Source: Alphaproteobacteria bacterium | GTDB lineage: Bacteria > Pseudomonadota > Alphaproteobacteria > Rhodobacterales > Rhodobacteraceae | Length of the DNA: 64,000 bases | Assembly (NCBI GenBank): GCA_009908505.1 | Contig: JAAAPD010000003.1 | Span: 145,282 to 209,281 of the forward strand | Direction: 5' to 3' | In this document: positions 11,912 to 21,760 of the stretch, piece by piece | Layout: each line of letters opens with the position of its first letter | How positions within the stretch are numbered: the stretch's first letter is position 1 | Notes under the pieces: model-generated | Told to the model about the DNA's origin: nothing | Database searches by the model: none | The model's input: only the letters and a program-made list of their open reading frames with translations | Translations under genes and position numbers: made by a program

Positions 11912-12803
11912 CGAGATGGATCGGAAGCTGCTGCCGCAGTTCGAGCGCCGGACAGTTGCGACCGCCGACGGCCCTGTCCGCGCGCTTGTCGCCGGGAAGG
12001 GTCCGCCGCTTCTGATGTTGCATGGCGACCCGCAGACACATCTATGCTGGCATCAGGTCGCACCAGCACTGACAGCGACGCATACCGTTGTCCTGACTGA
12101 TCTCAGAGGGCGCGGCGAAAGCCACAAGCCCGGGCCGACGGATGACCATGAACCGTACTCCAAACGCGCCATGGCGGCGGAACAACTTGCGGTGATGCAG
12201 GCTCTCGGGTTCCGTCGGTTTTCCGTGGCGGGTCATGACCGAGGCGCTCGTGTCGCTCGGCGCATGGCGCTCGATCATCCGCAGAGCATCGAAAAGCTCG
12301 TCGTCATGGACATCGTCCCAGCCATCGATCTCTACGAAAACACGACCGCGGCGGTTGCGCAGGACTATTTCTACTTCTTCTTTCTGACCCAGCCACACCC
12401 GATCGCAGAGAGCCTGATCTCAGGCGATCCCCAGACCTTCATGGGGCAAATCCTGACCGGGCTGCCCGGCGCGACCGTGCCCTTCGATTCGGAGGCGCTG
12501 GAACTCTACATCAAGTCTTCTTCGCGGCCCGAGTCGATCACCGCCATGTGCGAATGTTTCCGCGCAGGCCGCACGCTCGACGTGAAAGCCGATGCGGCGG
12601 ATCGAGCGAACGGTCGAAAGATCGAGTGCCCCACGATGGTCGTCTGGGGAGCGAGAGGCGTTGTCGGACAGTGCTTTGACGTGACGTCTATCTGGTCGTC
12701 CTGGGCACCTGACGCTCAGTTCGAGCCGGTCGATTGCGGTCACTTCATCCCCGAGGAGGCGCCCGAGCACGCCGTCCGGTTGATCAAGTCGTTTCTAGGC
12801 TGA
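11898..12803 (+). CDS. Alpha/beta hydrolase, haloacetate (fluoroacetate) dehalogenase-like
   Basis: 'HGDPQTHLCWHQVAP', 'AGHDRGARVARRMALDHP', 'CGHFIPEEAP'; overlaps ArsR gene by 14 bp. Confidence 0.8.
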   Translation: MIPFDEMDRKLLPQFERRTVATADGPVRALVAGKGPPLLMLHGDPQTHLCWHQVAPALTATHTVVLTDLRGRGESHKPGPTDDHEPYSKRAMAAEQLAVMQALGFRRFSVAGHDRGARVARRMALDHPQSIEKLVVMDIVPAIDLYENTTAAVAQDYFYFFFLTQPHPIAESLISGDPQTFMGQILTGLPGATVPFDSEALELYIKSSSRPESITAMCECFRAGRTLDVKADAADRANGRKIECPTMVVWGARGVVGQCFDVTSIWSSWAPDAQFEPVDCGHFIPEEAPEHAVRLIKSFLG

Positions 12804-12886
12804 ACTCGGATACTTCACCGATAAGTGCTTCTCAGCACGCCAAAAAATCATCACGAGGAGTCGTACAAAGCCGACCTTGGCTCGGC

Positions 12887-12928
12887 ATCGAAAGCGGTCT
12901 GCTTCGTCCCGCCACGCCGCCTTTCGAT
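12887..12928. terminator. Inverted repeat ATCGAAAGCGG ... CCGCCTTTCGAT between convergent genes
   Basis: 11-12 bp arms with one bulge (12887-12897 / 12917-12928), touching stop codon of the leftward gene. Confidence 0.45.
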
Positions 12929-14748
12929 CAAGCCGCCCGCTCCTCGGCCTGCTGGCGGGCCCAGAGCCGGGCATAGCGCCCGGCGCTCGACAATAGCGCG
13001 TCATGGGTGCCCTGTTCGACGATCTCGCCCTTTTCCAGCACCACGATACGGTCCGCATCCGCGATGGTAGAGAGGCGATGCGCGATGGTCAGCACCGTGC
13101 GGCCCTGTCCCATCGCCTTGAGCTCGGACTGGATGTCGCGCTCGGTATCGGTGTCCAGCGCGCTCGTCGCCTCGTCCAGCAGCAGGATCGGCGGGTTCTT
13201 GAGAAGGGTCCGGGCGATGCCCACGCGCTGTTTCTCGCCGCCAGAAAGTTTCAAACCCCGTTCGCCAACCTGCGTGTCATAGCCCCCGGGCAGGCCCGTG
13301 ATGAAATCGTGGATCTTGGCGGCCTTGGCCACCGCGATGATCTCGTCCTCGCTGGCCCCGTCCCGGCCATAGGCGATGTTGTAGCGGATCGTGTCGTTGA
13401 ACAGCACCGTGTCCTGCGGCACCACGCCGATCGCCTCGTGCAGGCTGTCCTGTGTCACGTCGCGGATATCCTGGCCGTCGATCCGGATCGCCCCGCCCGA
13501 GACATCGTAGAACCGGAACAGCAGGCGCCCGATGGTGGACTTGCCCGATCCCGAGGATCCCACGATGGCCACGGTCTCGCCCCCCGTTACGGTCAGCGAC
13601 ACGCCCTTGAGGATGGCCCGATCAGTGTCGTAGCCAAATGAAACCGTGTCAAAGGCCACCTCTCCGGATTTCACATTCAGAACCTTGGCGCCGGGCTTAT
13701 CGGACACATCAGACGGTTGCTCTAACAAATCGAACATTTCGCCCATATCGACCATGGCCTGGCGGATTTCCCGGTAAACCGAGCCGAGGAAGTTCAGCGG
13801 CATGGTGATCTGGATCATGTAGGCGTTGATCATGACGAAATCGCCGGTGGTCAGCGTGCCGTTCTGCACCCCGAAGGCGGCCATCACCATGACCAGGACC
13901 AGCCCCGTGGTGATCACGAAGGCCTGGCCGAAGTTCAACAAGCCCAGCGTGTAGGCGGTCTTGAGCGCCGCGGTCTCGTAAAGCGCCATGGCCCCGTCAT
14001 AGCGTCTGGCCTCACGCGACTCGGCGCCGAAATACTTGACGGTCTCGAAGTTCAGCAGGCTGTCGATGGCCTTCTGGTTGGCGTCGGTGTCCTGCTCGTT
14101 CATCTCCTTGCGGATGCGCACGCGCCATTCGGTCACCTTGAAGGTGAAATAGATATAGATCGCGATGGTCACGGCCACCACGCCCACGTAGCTGAACCCG
14201 AAATGCCACAGCAGGATCACCGCGATCATCATCAATTCGAGGATCAGCGGCCCGATGCTGAACAGCAGGAAGCGCAGCAGGAAATCCACGCCTTTGACCC
14301 CGCGCTCGATGATCCGGCTGAGGCCCCCGGTCTTGCGGGTGATGTGATAGCGCAAGGACAGGCGGTGGATATGGGTGAAGGTCTCCAGCGCCAGTTGCCG
14401 CAGCGCGCCCTGGCCCACCTTGGCGAAGATCATGTCGCGCAGCTGCTGGAACCCGTTGGTCATCAGCCGCGCCATTCCATAGGCCACGGTCAGCCCCACT
14501 GCGCCCAGCGCGAGCAACATCGCGTCGCCCGCCTCGCCCGACAGCGCATCGACAACCAGCTTGTAGAGCATCGGCCCGACCACCGCGACCAGCTTGGAGG
14601 CGAACAGCGCCATCATGGCCAGCACCACGCGGCGCTTCACCCAGGGCTTGTCGTCCGGCCACAGATAGGGGGCGACCCGGCGGATCACGTTCCAGCCCTC
14701 GATCGGCTGGTCGTTCAGGTTGGCATCGGTTTTGGGCAGGCGGCGCAT
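12928..14748 (-). CDS. ABC transporter ATP-binding/permease protein, Atm1/HMT-type half-transporter
   Basis: TM domain with 'NFETVKYFGAE', Walker A 'VGSSGSGKSTIGRLL', signature 'LSGGEKQRVGIARTLLKNPPILLLDEATSALD'. Confidence 0.92.
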   Translation of the reverse strand: MRRLPKTDANLNDQPIEGWNVIRRVAPYLWPDDKPWVKRRVVLAMMALFASKLVAVVGPMLYKLVVDALSGEAGDAMLLALGAVGLTVAYGMARLMTNGFQQLRDMIFAKVGQGALRQLALETFTHIHRLSLRYHITRKTGGLSRIIERGVKGVDFLLRFLLFSIGPLILELMMIAVILLWHFGFSYVGVVAVTIAIYIYFTFKVTEWRVRIRKEMNEQDTDANQKAIDSLLNFETVKYFGAESREARRYDGAMALYETAALKTAYTLGLLNFGQAFVITTGLVLVMVMAAFGVQNGTLTTGDFVMINAYMIQITMPLNFLGSVYREIRQAMVDMGEMFDLLEQPSDVSDKPGAKVLNVKSGEVAFDTVSFGYDTDRAILKGVSLTVTGGETVAIVGSSGSGKSTIGRLLFRFYDVSGGAIRIDGQDIRDVTQDSLHEAIGVVPQDTVLFNDTIRYNIAYGRDGASEDEIIAVAKAAKIHDFITGLPGGYDTQVGERGLKLSGGEKQRVGIARTLLKNPPILLLDEATSALDTDTERDIQSELKAMGQGRTVLTIAHRLSTIADADRIVVLEKGEIVEQGTHDALLSSAGRYARLWARQQAEERAA

Positions 14749-14812
14749 GGACGGGTCCTTGTGGCAAGGCCTCTTAAGTAGGAGCGTTGGCCCGCAATGA
14801 CCAGAGCCGCCC

Positions 14813-16060
14813 TTAGATCATCCGCATCATCCGGGCTTTTTCCCCGGCATCCGCCGGGTCCGACAGGGCCTTTGCCAGCCCGTCCAGCGCGGTGATGTTG
14901 TGGCCCGCCCGCAAGGCATCCACATGGGGCAGCATCTCGCGGATGCCGCGCGCCTTCGGGGCGAACTCCTCCCAGCGCAGCAACGGGTTGAGCCAGATCA
15001 GCTGGCGACAGGACAGGCCCAGGCGTTCGACCTCGCGCCCCAGCGCACCGGTGTCGTCGCGGTCCAGCCCGTCGGTGATGAGCAAAACCACGGCACCCTG
15101 CCCCAGAACCCGGCGCGACCAGTCCCGGTTGAATTCGTGCAAGCAGGCGGCGATGCGGGTGCCGCCCTCCCAGTCCTGCGCCTCGGCCCCGGCGCGGGCC
15201 AGGGCCTCGTCCACGTCGCGGGCGCGCATGTGACGTGTGATGTTGCTCAGCCGCGTGCCGAAGGTGAAGGCATGAACGCGCGCCCAGCCCTGGCCCTTTG
15301 CATTGCTGATCGCGTGGACGAAATGCAGAACGGCCCGGGAATATTGCGACATCGACCCGGATATATCGCACAGAACGACCAGGTTCGGATAGCGGATGCG
15401 GCGGCGGCGCGTCTCGAAGGCGCGGATCTCGCCGCCATTGCGCATGGACCGGCGCATGGTGCGGCGCCAATCGGCCAATGGCCCGGCCAACGCCTCGGTG
15501 CGGCGGGATTTCACCGGGCGCACCGGCAGGGTCAGGCGCGCCAGTATCCGCTTGGCCCGGGCCATCTCCTCGGTGCTCATCTGTTCGAAATCGAGGGTCC
15601 GCAGCCGTTCCTCGGCGGAAATGGTGGCCGAGGCATCGATTTCGATCAGAGTTTCCTCGCCCGCCTCCTCGCTGTCCGGGCGGTCCGGCTCGATCCCGTC
15701 CAGCAGCGCCTCGGCCGCGCGTTTCTCGGCCGGTTTGGCCAGTTCCTCTTCCTGCACGCCGCGAATGGCGGGCAGCATCATGGACATCATCTGTTCAAGA
15801 AACCGCGGATCGCGCCAATACAGGCGAAAGACCTGCCCGAAGACTCGCAGGTGTTCGGGCCGCGAACAGAAACAGGCCTGGAGCGTCCAGTAGAAATCCT
15901 GCTTCTCGGAGAATCCCGCCACCTCGACCGCGCGGATCGCGTCGATCACCCGTCCCGGCCCCACCGGCAGCCCCGCCTTGCGCAGCGCGCGGGCGAAATG
16001 GGTGATGTTGCGCGCCAGCTTGCCATCCTCGGGCAGGTCGAGCGGGGGATAGTCCACCAT
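14813..16060 (-). CDS. VWA (CoxE-like) domain-containing protein
   Basis: 'RYPNLVVLCDISGSMSQYSRAVLHFVHAI' MIDAS motif; start ATG overlaps upstream stop. Confidence 0.9.
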   Translation of the reverse strand: MVDYPPLDLPEDGKLARNITHFARALRKAGLPVGPGRVIDAIRAVEVAGFSEKQDFYWTLQACFCSRPEHLRVFGQVFRLYWRDPRFLEQMMSMMLPAIRGVQEEELAKPAEKRAAEALLDGIEPDRPDSEEAGEETLIEIDASATISAEERLRTLDFEQMSTEEMARAKRILARLTLPVRPVKSRRTEALAGPLADWRRTMRRSMRNGGEIRAFETRRRRIRYPNLVVLCDISGSMSQYSRAVLHFVHAISNAKGQGWARVHAFTFGTRLSNITRHMRARDVDEALARAGAEAQDWEGGTRIAACLHEFNRDWSRRVLGQGAVVLLITDGLDRDDTGALGREVERLGLSCRQLIWLNPLLRWEEFAPKARGIREMLPHVDALRAGHNITALDGLAKALSDPADAGEKARMMRMI

Positions 16061-16959
16061 CAGGCCGGTGAAAGGTCCGCGCGGGCCTCGTCCAACAGGC
16101 GCCCGGCCTCGGAGCCCTCGATGCGGGCGATGTCATCCTGGTATTTCAGGATCGCGCCCAGCGTGTCCGCGATGACCTGGGGGGACAGGTCGATGGCGTC
16201 CAATGCCAGCAGGCACTTGGCCCAGTCGATGGTCTCGGCCACGCCCGGGCGCTTGAACAGGTCCTCGCGGCGCAGCCGCTGGACGAAGGCGACGATCTCG
16301 CGGCTGAGGGTCTCGGTCGCCTCGGGGGCGCGGGCCTGCAGGATCTCGATCTCGCGCTCGAAGCTCGGATAATCGACCCAATGATAAAGACAGCGCCGCT
16401 TGAGCGCGTCATGCACCTCGCGCGTGCGGTTCGAGGTCAGGATGACGAGGGGCGGCTGGGGGGCCTTGATCGTGCCCAGTTCGGGGATCGTCACCTGGAA
16501 ATCCGACAGCGCCTCCAGCAGGAAGGCCTCGAACGGTTCATCGGTGCGATCGATCTCGTCGATCAGCAGGACGGGCGCGCCGGCCCGATGCGGGCGCATG
16601 GCTTGAAGCAGGGGCCGCTCCACCAGGAAATCCCCAGAGAAAACAGAGCGTTGCAAAAGATTCTTGTCGGCATTCCCTTCTGCCTCGGCGGCCCGGATCG
16701 CGATCATCTGGGCGGGGAAGTTCCATTCGTAGACCGCGCTGGCCGAATCCAGCCCCTCGTAGCATTGAAGGCGGATCAGGTCGCGGCCGAGGGCGGCGGC
16801 AATGGCCTTGGCGATCTCGGTCTTGCCGGTGCCGGCCTCGCCCTCCAGGAACAGCGGCCGGCCCAGTTTCAGCGACAGGAACACCACTGTCGCCAGCGCC
16901 CGCCCGCAGACGTAATCCTGTGCGGCCAGGGCCGATTGCACCTCGTCAATGCTCTGCAT
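16060..16959 (-). CDS. MoxR-family AAA+ ATPase
   Basis: '[22 protein letters not shown]', '[20 protein letters not shown]', '[26 protein letters not shown]'. Confidence 0.93.
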   Translation of the reverse strand: MQSIDEVQSALAAQDYVCGRALATVVFLSLKLGRPLFLEGEAGTGKTEIAKAIAAALGRDLIRLQCYEGLDSASAVYEWNFPAQMIAIRAAEAEGNADKNLLQRSVFSGDFLVERPLLQAMRPHRAGAPVLLIDEIDRTDEPFEAFLLEALSDFQVTIPELGTIKAPQPPLVILTSNRTREVHDALKRRCLYHWVDYPSFEREIEILQARAPEATETLSREIVAFVQRLRREDLFKRPGVAETIDWAKCLLALDAIDLSPQVIADTLGAILKYQDDIARIEGSEAGRLLDEARADLSPA

Positions 16960-17070
16960 GTCGCCTCCTCCGATCCTTATGCTGCAAGGCGGGCGTGCCG
17001 GGGTCAAGCGACGCATTGCCCCGCCCCGCCCGACGCGCTAGGCCTTTGCCCGGATACAAAGGAGACCCAG

Positions 17071-18285
17071 ATGAGCGACCCGCACGCCCCCGGACATGGC
17101 CCTGAGCTTGGACAGTTCGACTGGGCCGACGCCCTGCGGCTCGAATCACAGCTGACCGAGGACGAGCGCATGTTGCGCGACGCGGCCCACGAATTCGCGC
17201 AAACTCAGTTGCAGCCGCGGGTGCGCGACGCCTACGCGATGGAGGCCGCCGACCCGGCCATCTTCCGCGAGATGGGCGAAGCGGGTCTTCTGGGCGTGAC
17301 CATACCCGAGGAATTCGGCGGTCTGGGCGCGGGTTACGTGACCTACGGGCTGGTCGCGCGCGAAATCGAGCGGGTCGATTCGGGCTATCGGTCGATGATG
17401 TCGGTGCAATCGAGCCTGGTCATGTATCCGATGCATGCCTATGGGTCCGACGAACAGAAACAGAAATACCTGCCGGGACTGGCCAGCGGTGAATTGATCG
17501 GCTGTTTCGGCCTGACCGAACCGGATGCCGGCAGCGATCCGGCGGGCATGAAGACCCGCGCCGAAAAGACCGCCGACGGCTACCGGCTGACCGGGTCGAA
17601 AACCTGGATTTCCAACGCGCCCTTCGCCGATGTCTTCGTGGTCTGGGCCAAGTCCGACGCCCATGACGGCAAGATCCGCGGCTTCGTGCTGGACGCGGGC
17701 ATGCCGGGCCTGTCCGCGCCCAAGATCGAGGGCAAGCTAAGCCTGCGCGCCTCGGTCACCGGCGAAATCGTCTTGGACGGCGTCGAGGTCGGTGAAGATG
17801 CACTCTTGCCCGGTGTTCAGGGGCTCAAGGGGCCGTTCGGCTGCCTCAACCGCGCGCGCTATGGCATCGCCTGGGGCGTTATGGGCGCGGCCGAGGCCTG
17901 CTGGCACGCGGCCCGCCAATACGGGCTGGACCGCAAGCAGTTCAACCGGCCCATCGCCCAGACCCAGTTGTTTCAGAAGAAACTTGCCGACATGCAGACC
18001 GAGATCACCCTGGGCCTGCAAGGCGCGCTACAACTGGGCCGCCTGATGGAGGCGGGACAGGCCGCGCCCGAGGGAATCAGCCTGATGAAACGCAACAATT
18101 GCGGCAAGGCGCTGGATGTCGCCCGCCACGCCCGCGACATGCACGGGGGCAACGGCATTTCCGGCGAATTCGACGTGATCCGCCACATGATCAACCTGGA
18201 AACGGTCAATACCTACGAGGGCACCCATGACGTGCACGCCCTGATCCTGGGCCGTGCGCAGACGGGTCTGCAGGCCTTTTTCTAG
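17071..18285 (+). CDS. gcdH: Acyl-CoA dehydrogenase, glutaryl-CoA dehydrogenase-like
   Basis: '[43 protein letters not shown]', '[48 protein letters not shown]'; RBS AAAGGAG. Confidence 0.92.
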   Translation: MSDPHAPGHGPELGQFDWADALRLESQLTEDERMLRDAAHEFAQTQLQPRVRDAYAMEAADPAIFREMGEAGLLGVTIPEEFGGLGAGYVTYGLVAREIERVDSGYRSMMSVQSSLVMYPMHAYGSDEQKQKYLPGLASGELIGCFGLTEPDAGSDPAGMKTRAEKTADGYRLTGSKTWISNAPFADVFVVWAKSDAHDGKIRGFVLDAGMPGLSAPKIEGKLSLRASVTGEIVLDGVEVGEDALLPGVQGLKGPFGCLNRARYGIAWGVMGAAEACWHAARQYGLDRKQFNRPIAQTQLFQKKLADMQTEITLGLQGALQLGRLMEAGQAAPEGISLMKRNNCGKALDVARHARDMHGGNGISGEFDVIRHMINLETVNTYEGTHDVHALILGRAQTGLQAFF

Positions 18286-18384
18286 GCGGATTTCGGCGCA
18301 TTCCCGAAAATGGCCCCGGTCTTGCAAATTCTGGCCGCATATCCAGATCATGAAGGCCCGGGCACGAAAAACAGGCGAGGACAC

Positions 18385-19344
18385 ATGGCCGACCAGGAAC
18401 AGCTATACGATTTGCAGCTGGAGGGGCTGGATGCCGAGGAGTGGCGGGCGCGCGTCGAGGAGGTCTGCCACCAGATCGGGCATTGCGAAACCCTGGGCAA
18501 GCATTACCTTGCCATGCAGCTGGATGCCGGCCCACGCCTGTTCGTAAGTTTCGAAAACATCCCCTCTGCACGCAAGTTCAACCCCGAGGCGGCCCCGCGT
18601 GGCTGGCTTCTGGCACGTGATCGCGGCTGGTCCTGCCTGACCATCCTGGCCAAGGATCCCGAGAACTGGTTCCGCGATCCGGCCATCTACGCCTTCTTCG
18701 ACCGGCTGATCGACGATGGCTATTTCGATGAATTCGAGGACGTGCTGTTCTACGGCGCGGGCGGTGCGGGCTATGCCGCCGCGGCCTTTTCGGTCAGCGC
18801 GCCCGAGGCACGGGTGCTGGCGCTGCGCCCGCAGGCCACGCTGGACCCGGCCCGCACGCCCTGGGATCGCCGCTTCATGGCGCAGCGCGCCAAGGATTTC
18901 ACCAGCCGGTTCGGCTATGCCCCCATGATGCTGGAAACCGCCAGCCAGGCCTGGATCGTCCATGACCCGCTGGTGCCCGAGGACGCGATGCACGCAACCC
19001 TGTTCGAGGCGCCGAACACGATACTGCTGCGCACGCCGCATCTGGGCCTGACACCGGAACGCGACCTGTCGCTCATGCGCGTGCTCGACGACATCATCGA
19101 CGAGGCGATGGACGGCACGCTCGATGCCGACAGCTTCGCCGGCTACTGGCGGGCGCGGCAGGGGCACCTGCCCTATCTGCGCACGCTTTTTCACATTCTG
19201 GAAGAAGATGGCCGCGATGGATTGCTGGCCCGGCTTTGCAGGTTCGTGCTGCGCGACACCAATCGCCCGCTCTTCGCCAAGAAACTGGCCCAGATCGAGG
19301 CCCGCACCGCCGAAGAGACGAGCACGGAAACCGAGAACGCCTAG
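18385..19344 (+). CDS. Conserved protein of unknown function, alpha/beta-hydrolase-like fold suspected
   Basis: Long codon-biased ORF; 'DVLFYGAGGAGYAAAAFSVSAPEARVLALRPQATLDP'. Confidence 0.75.
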   Translation: MADQEQLYDLQLEGLDAEEWRARVEEVCHQIGHCETLGKHYLAMQLDAGPRLFVSFENIPSARKFNPEAAPRGWLLARDRGWSCLTILAKDPENWFRDPAIYAFFDRLIDDGYFDEFEDVLFYGAGGAGYAAAAFSVSAPEARVLALRPQATLDPARTPWDRRFMAQRAKDFTSRFGYAPMMLETASQAWIVHDPLVPEDAMHATLFEAPNTILLRTPHLGLTPERDLSLMRVLDDIIDEAMDGTLDADSFAGYWRARQGHLPYLRTLFHILEEDGRDGLLARLCRFVLRDTNRPLFAKKLAQIEARTAEETSTETENA

Positions 19345-19622
19345 CGCCCGCGCCGTTCCAGCGCGGCCTGTGCCGCCGCCAGAAGGCGCAGGGCGAAATA
19401 GCCCATGGCGGCCGCGATGGCGACGCCCAGCGGCGATCCGGTATCGAAGAGTGCGCACAACACGCCCGCCCCGACCAGCGCCAGCATGAAGGCCAGCAGG
19501 CGCGTTTCGCCCTCATCGAGCGGGATATGCGGGGCCATGGCCCGGGCCAAGGGCCGTGCCAGCGGGGCCTCAATATGCGGGGTCAGGAACCCCGCGACGA
19601 ATGCGATGATGAAACCGAACAT
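19341..19622 (-). CDS. Small membrane protein
   Basis: 'MFGFIIAFVAGFLTPHIEAPLARPLARAM...' with predicted TM helices; convergent with preceding gene, sharing CTAG. Confidence 0.7.
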   Translation of the reverse strand: MFGFIIAFVAGFLTPHIEAPLARPLARAMAPHIPLDEGETRLLAFMLALVGAGVLCALFDTGSPLGVAIAAAMGYFALRLLAAAQAALERRGR

Positions 19623-19747
19623 GCCGTCCTCCGTGAACTGACATAGATTTGGGCAGGATGGCCCGCCGTTCAAGACGAAAACGCATCCCGCATCCATCGG
19701 AGGAATGCAGGCTGGAAAGCACGGGCGCGACGGTGTATGGCCACCCC

Positions 19748-20800
19748 ATGACCAAACCCGCTCCGACCCGGCTGACGATCCGCCGCCCCGATGATTGGCA
19801 CCTCCATCTGCGCGATGGCGAGATGCTCAGGGGTGTTCTGCCACATTCCGCCGCCCATTTCGGCCGCGCGATCATCATGCCCAACCTCGTGCCGCCGGTC
19901 GTCACCGGGGCGCAGGCCGCCGCCTATCGCGACCGGATCATGGCCGCCCTGCCCGAGGGCAGCGGATTTCGCCCGCTGATGACGCTCTACCTGACCGAGG
20001 ACACGGACCCCGAGGACGTGGCCCGTGCCCATGCTGACGGTCTGGTGACGGCGGTGAAACTCTATCCCGCGGGGGCGACTACGAATTCGGCCAGCGGCGT
20101 GCGCGATTTCGACAAGGTGCGCCCGGTGTTGGAAAAGATGGCCGAGATCGGCTGCCCCTTATGTGTTCATGGCGAAGTGACCGACCCCGAGGTGGACATT
20201 TTCGACCGCGAGGCGGTGTTCATCGACAAGGTGCTCAAGCCCATTCGCAAGAAGACCCCGGACCTGCGCGTAGTCATGGAACATGTCACGACGCAGGACG
20301 CGGTGGACTACGTCCGTGACACCCACAAGAACCTGGCCGCGACGATCACCACGCATCACCTGATCATCAACCGCAACGATATCCTGGTGGGCGGGATCAA
20401 GCCGCATTACTACTGCCTGCCCGTGGCCAAGCGCGAACGTCACCGCATCGCGCTGGTCCAGGCCGCCACCAGCGGCGACAAGCGGTTTTTCCTGGGCACC
20501 GACAGCGCCCCGCATACCGATGCCAACAAGTTGCAGCCCTGCGGTTGTGCAGGCTGTTTCACCGCGCCCAACACGATGTCTTGCTTGGCGGAAGTTTTCG
20601 AAGTTTCCAAGAAGCTCAACCAGCTGGAGGCCTTTGCCTCGCTCAATGGGCCGCGCTTCTACGGCCTTCCCGTCAACGAGGATACGATCACCCTGACCAA
20701 GGGCGATGCGGTGGACTACCCCACGCAGGTCGAAACCGGCGACGGGCCGGTCACGGTCTTCGATCCCGGCTTCCCGCTGCATTGGCGGGTCGAAGCCTGA
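19748..20800 (+). CDS. pyrC: Dihydroorotase
   Basis: '[18 protein letters not shown]', '[14 protein letters not shown]', '[15 protein letters not shown]'. Confidence 0.97.
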   Translation: MTKPAPTRLTIRRPDDWHLHLRDGEMLRGVLPHSAAHFGRAIIMPNLVPPVVTGAQAAAYRDRIMAALPEGSGFRPLMTLYLTEDTDPEDVARAHADGLVTAVKLYPAGATTNSASGVRDFDKVRPVLEKMAEIGCPLCVHGEVTDPEVDIFDREAVFIDKVLKPIRKKTPDLRVVMEHVTTQDAVDYVRDTHKNLAATITTHHLIINRNDILVGGIKPHYYCLPVAKRERHRIALVQAATSGDKRFFLGTDSAPHTDANKLQPCGCAGCFTAPNTMSCLAEVFEVSKKLNQLEAFASLNGPRFYGLPVNEDTITLTKGDAVDYPTQVETGDGPVTVFDPGFPLHWRVEA

Positions 20801-20852
20801 GTCGCCGGGCCGTCAAAAGAATCGCACCGACAAAAACAGGAGTCCCGCGGCC

Positions 20853-21527
20853 ATGATCCCCGCCTCTTTCCCCGACAAGTCCGAGATCGCCCGCCTGACC
20901 GCACGGATGCTGATCGAGATCGAGGCCATCCATTTCAACGCGCGCGCGCCCTTTACCCATGCCAGCGGCAAGCGGGCCCCGACCTATATCGATTGCCGCA
21001 GGTTGATCTCCTACCCCCGGCTGCGGTCGGTCCTTATGGACTTCCTGGCGGTGACGGTGATGCGCGAGGCCGGCTTCGAGGCCTTCGACAACATCGCCGG
21101 CGGCGAAACTGCGGGAATCCCCTTTGCCGCCTTCGTGGCCGAGCGGCTGGCCCTGCCCATGACCTATGTGCGCAAGAAACCGAAAGGGTATGGCCGGAAC
21201 GCCAGGATCGAGGGCGCCATGTCGGATGGCGAGCGCGTGCTGCTGGTCGAGGACCTGACCACCGATGGCGGCTCGAAACTGTCCTTCGTGTATGCGATCC
21301 GCGACACCGGCGCGACATGCCGGCACACGGCCGTGGTCTTCTATTACGGCATCCATGCCGGGGTCGAGGAATCGCTGGCCGAGCATGACGTGAACCTCAT
21401 CCACCTGTGCACCTGGTGGGACGTCCTGGCCGAGGCCCGCGCAATGCAGGCCTTCGATGCCGAGACCCTGGACGAGGTCGAATCCTACCTGCGCGACCCT
21501 GCCGGCTGGGCCGAGGCCCGAGGATAA
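20853..21527 (+). CDS. pyrE: Orotate phosphoribosyltransferase
   Basis: '[15 protein letters not shown]', PRPP motif '[17 protein letters not shown]'. Confidence 0.95.
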   Translation: MIPASFPDKSEIARLTARMLIEIEAIHFNARAPFTHASGKRAPTYIDCRRLISYPRLRSVLMDFLAVTVMREAGFEAFDNIAGGETAGIPFAAFVAERLALPMTYVRKKPKGYGRNARIEGAMSDGERVLLVEDLTTDGGSKLSFVYAIRDTGATCRHTAVVFYYGIHAGVEESLAEHDVNLIHLCTWWDVLAEARAMQAFDAETLDEVESYLRDPAGWAEARG

Positions 21528-21541
21528 GCGGAAATTTCTTG

Positions 21542-21575
21542 GGGAAAACCTGTGGGCGAAATCGCGGGTTTTCCC
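21542..21575. terminator. Inverted repeat GGGAAAACC-16 nt-GGTTTTCCC downstream of pyrE
   Basis: Perfect 9-bp arms 21542-21550 / 21567-21575. Confidence 0.45.
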
Positions 21576-21596
21576 GGCATCCGCACACGGTTTGCC

Positions 21597-21639
21597 CATA
21601 TCTGGATGCTCTTGGACAGCGCCCCACCAGATATGCTAT
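21597..21639 (+). promoter_or_regulatory. Candidate dnaB promoter within a 9-bp inverted repeat (CATATCTGG ... CCAGATATG)
   Basis: Perfect arms 21597-21605 / 21627-21635; TTGGAC (21612) and TGCTAT (21634) spaced by 16 nt. Confidence 0.35.
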
Positions 21640-21760
21640 GACCCATGCGACCCGTAGGCTTGCGCACAGCTTGACCACAGACTTTTGCAGATAGCATGCG
21701 CCGGGCGCTGCGGTTAAACCGTCAGCTTGGGACAGACGGGTCGGATTCGGGGCAGAGCAA

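Noticed and set aside
12825-12838. Hairpin GTGCT-TCTC-AGCAC after the hydrolase gene
   Set aside because: Short 5-bp stem with no T-tract on either strand; chance occurrence likely.
14900-16372. 490-aa plus-strand ORF opposite the VWA/MoxR genes
   Set aside because: Antisense mirror ORF; the minus-strand genes carry clear motifs.
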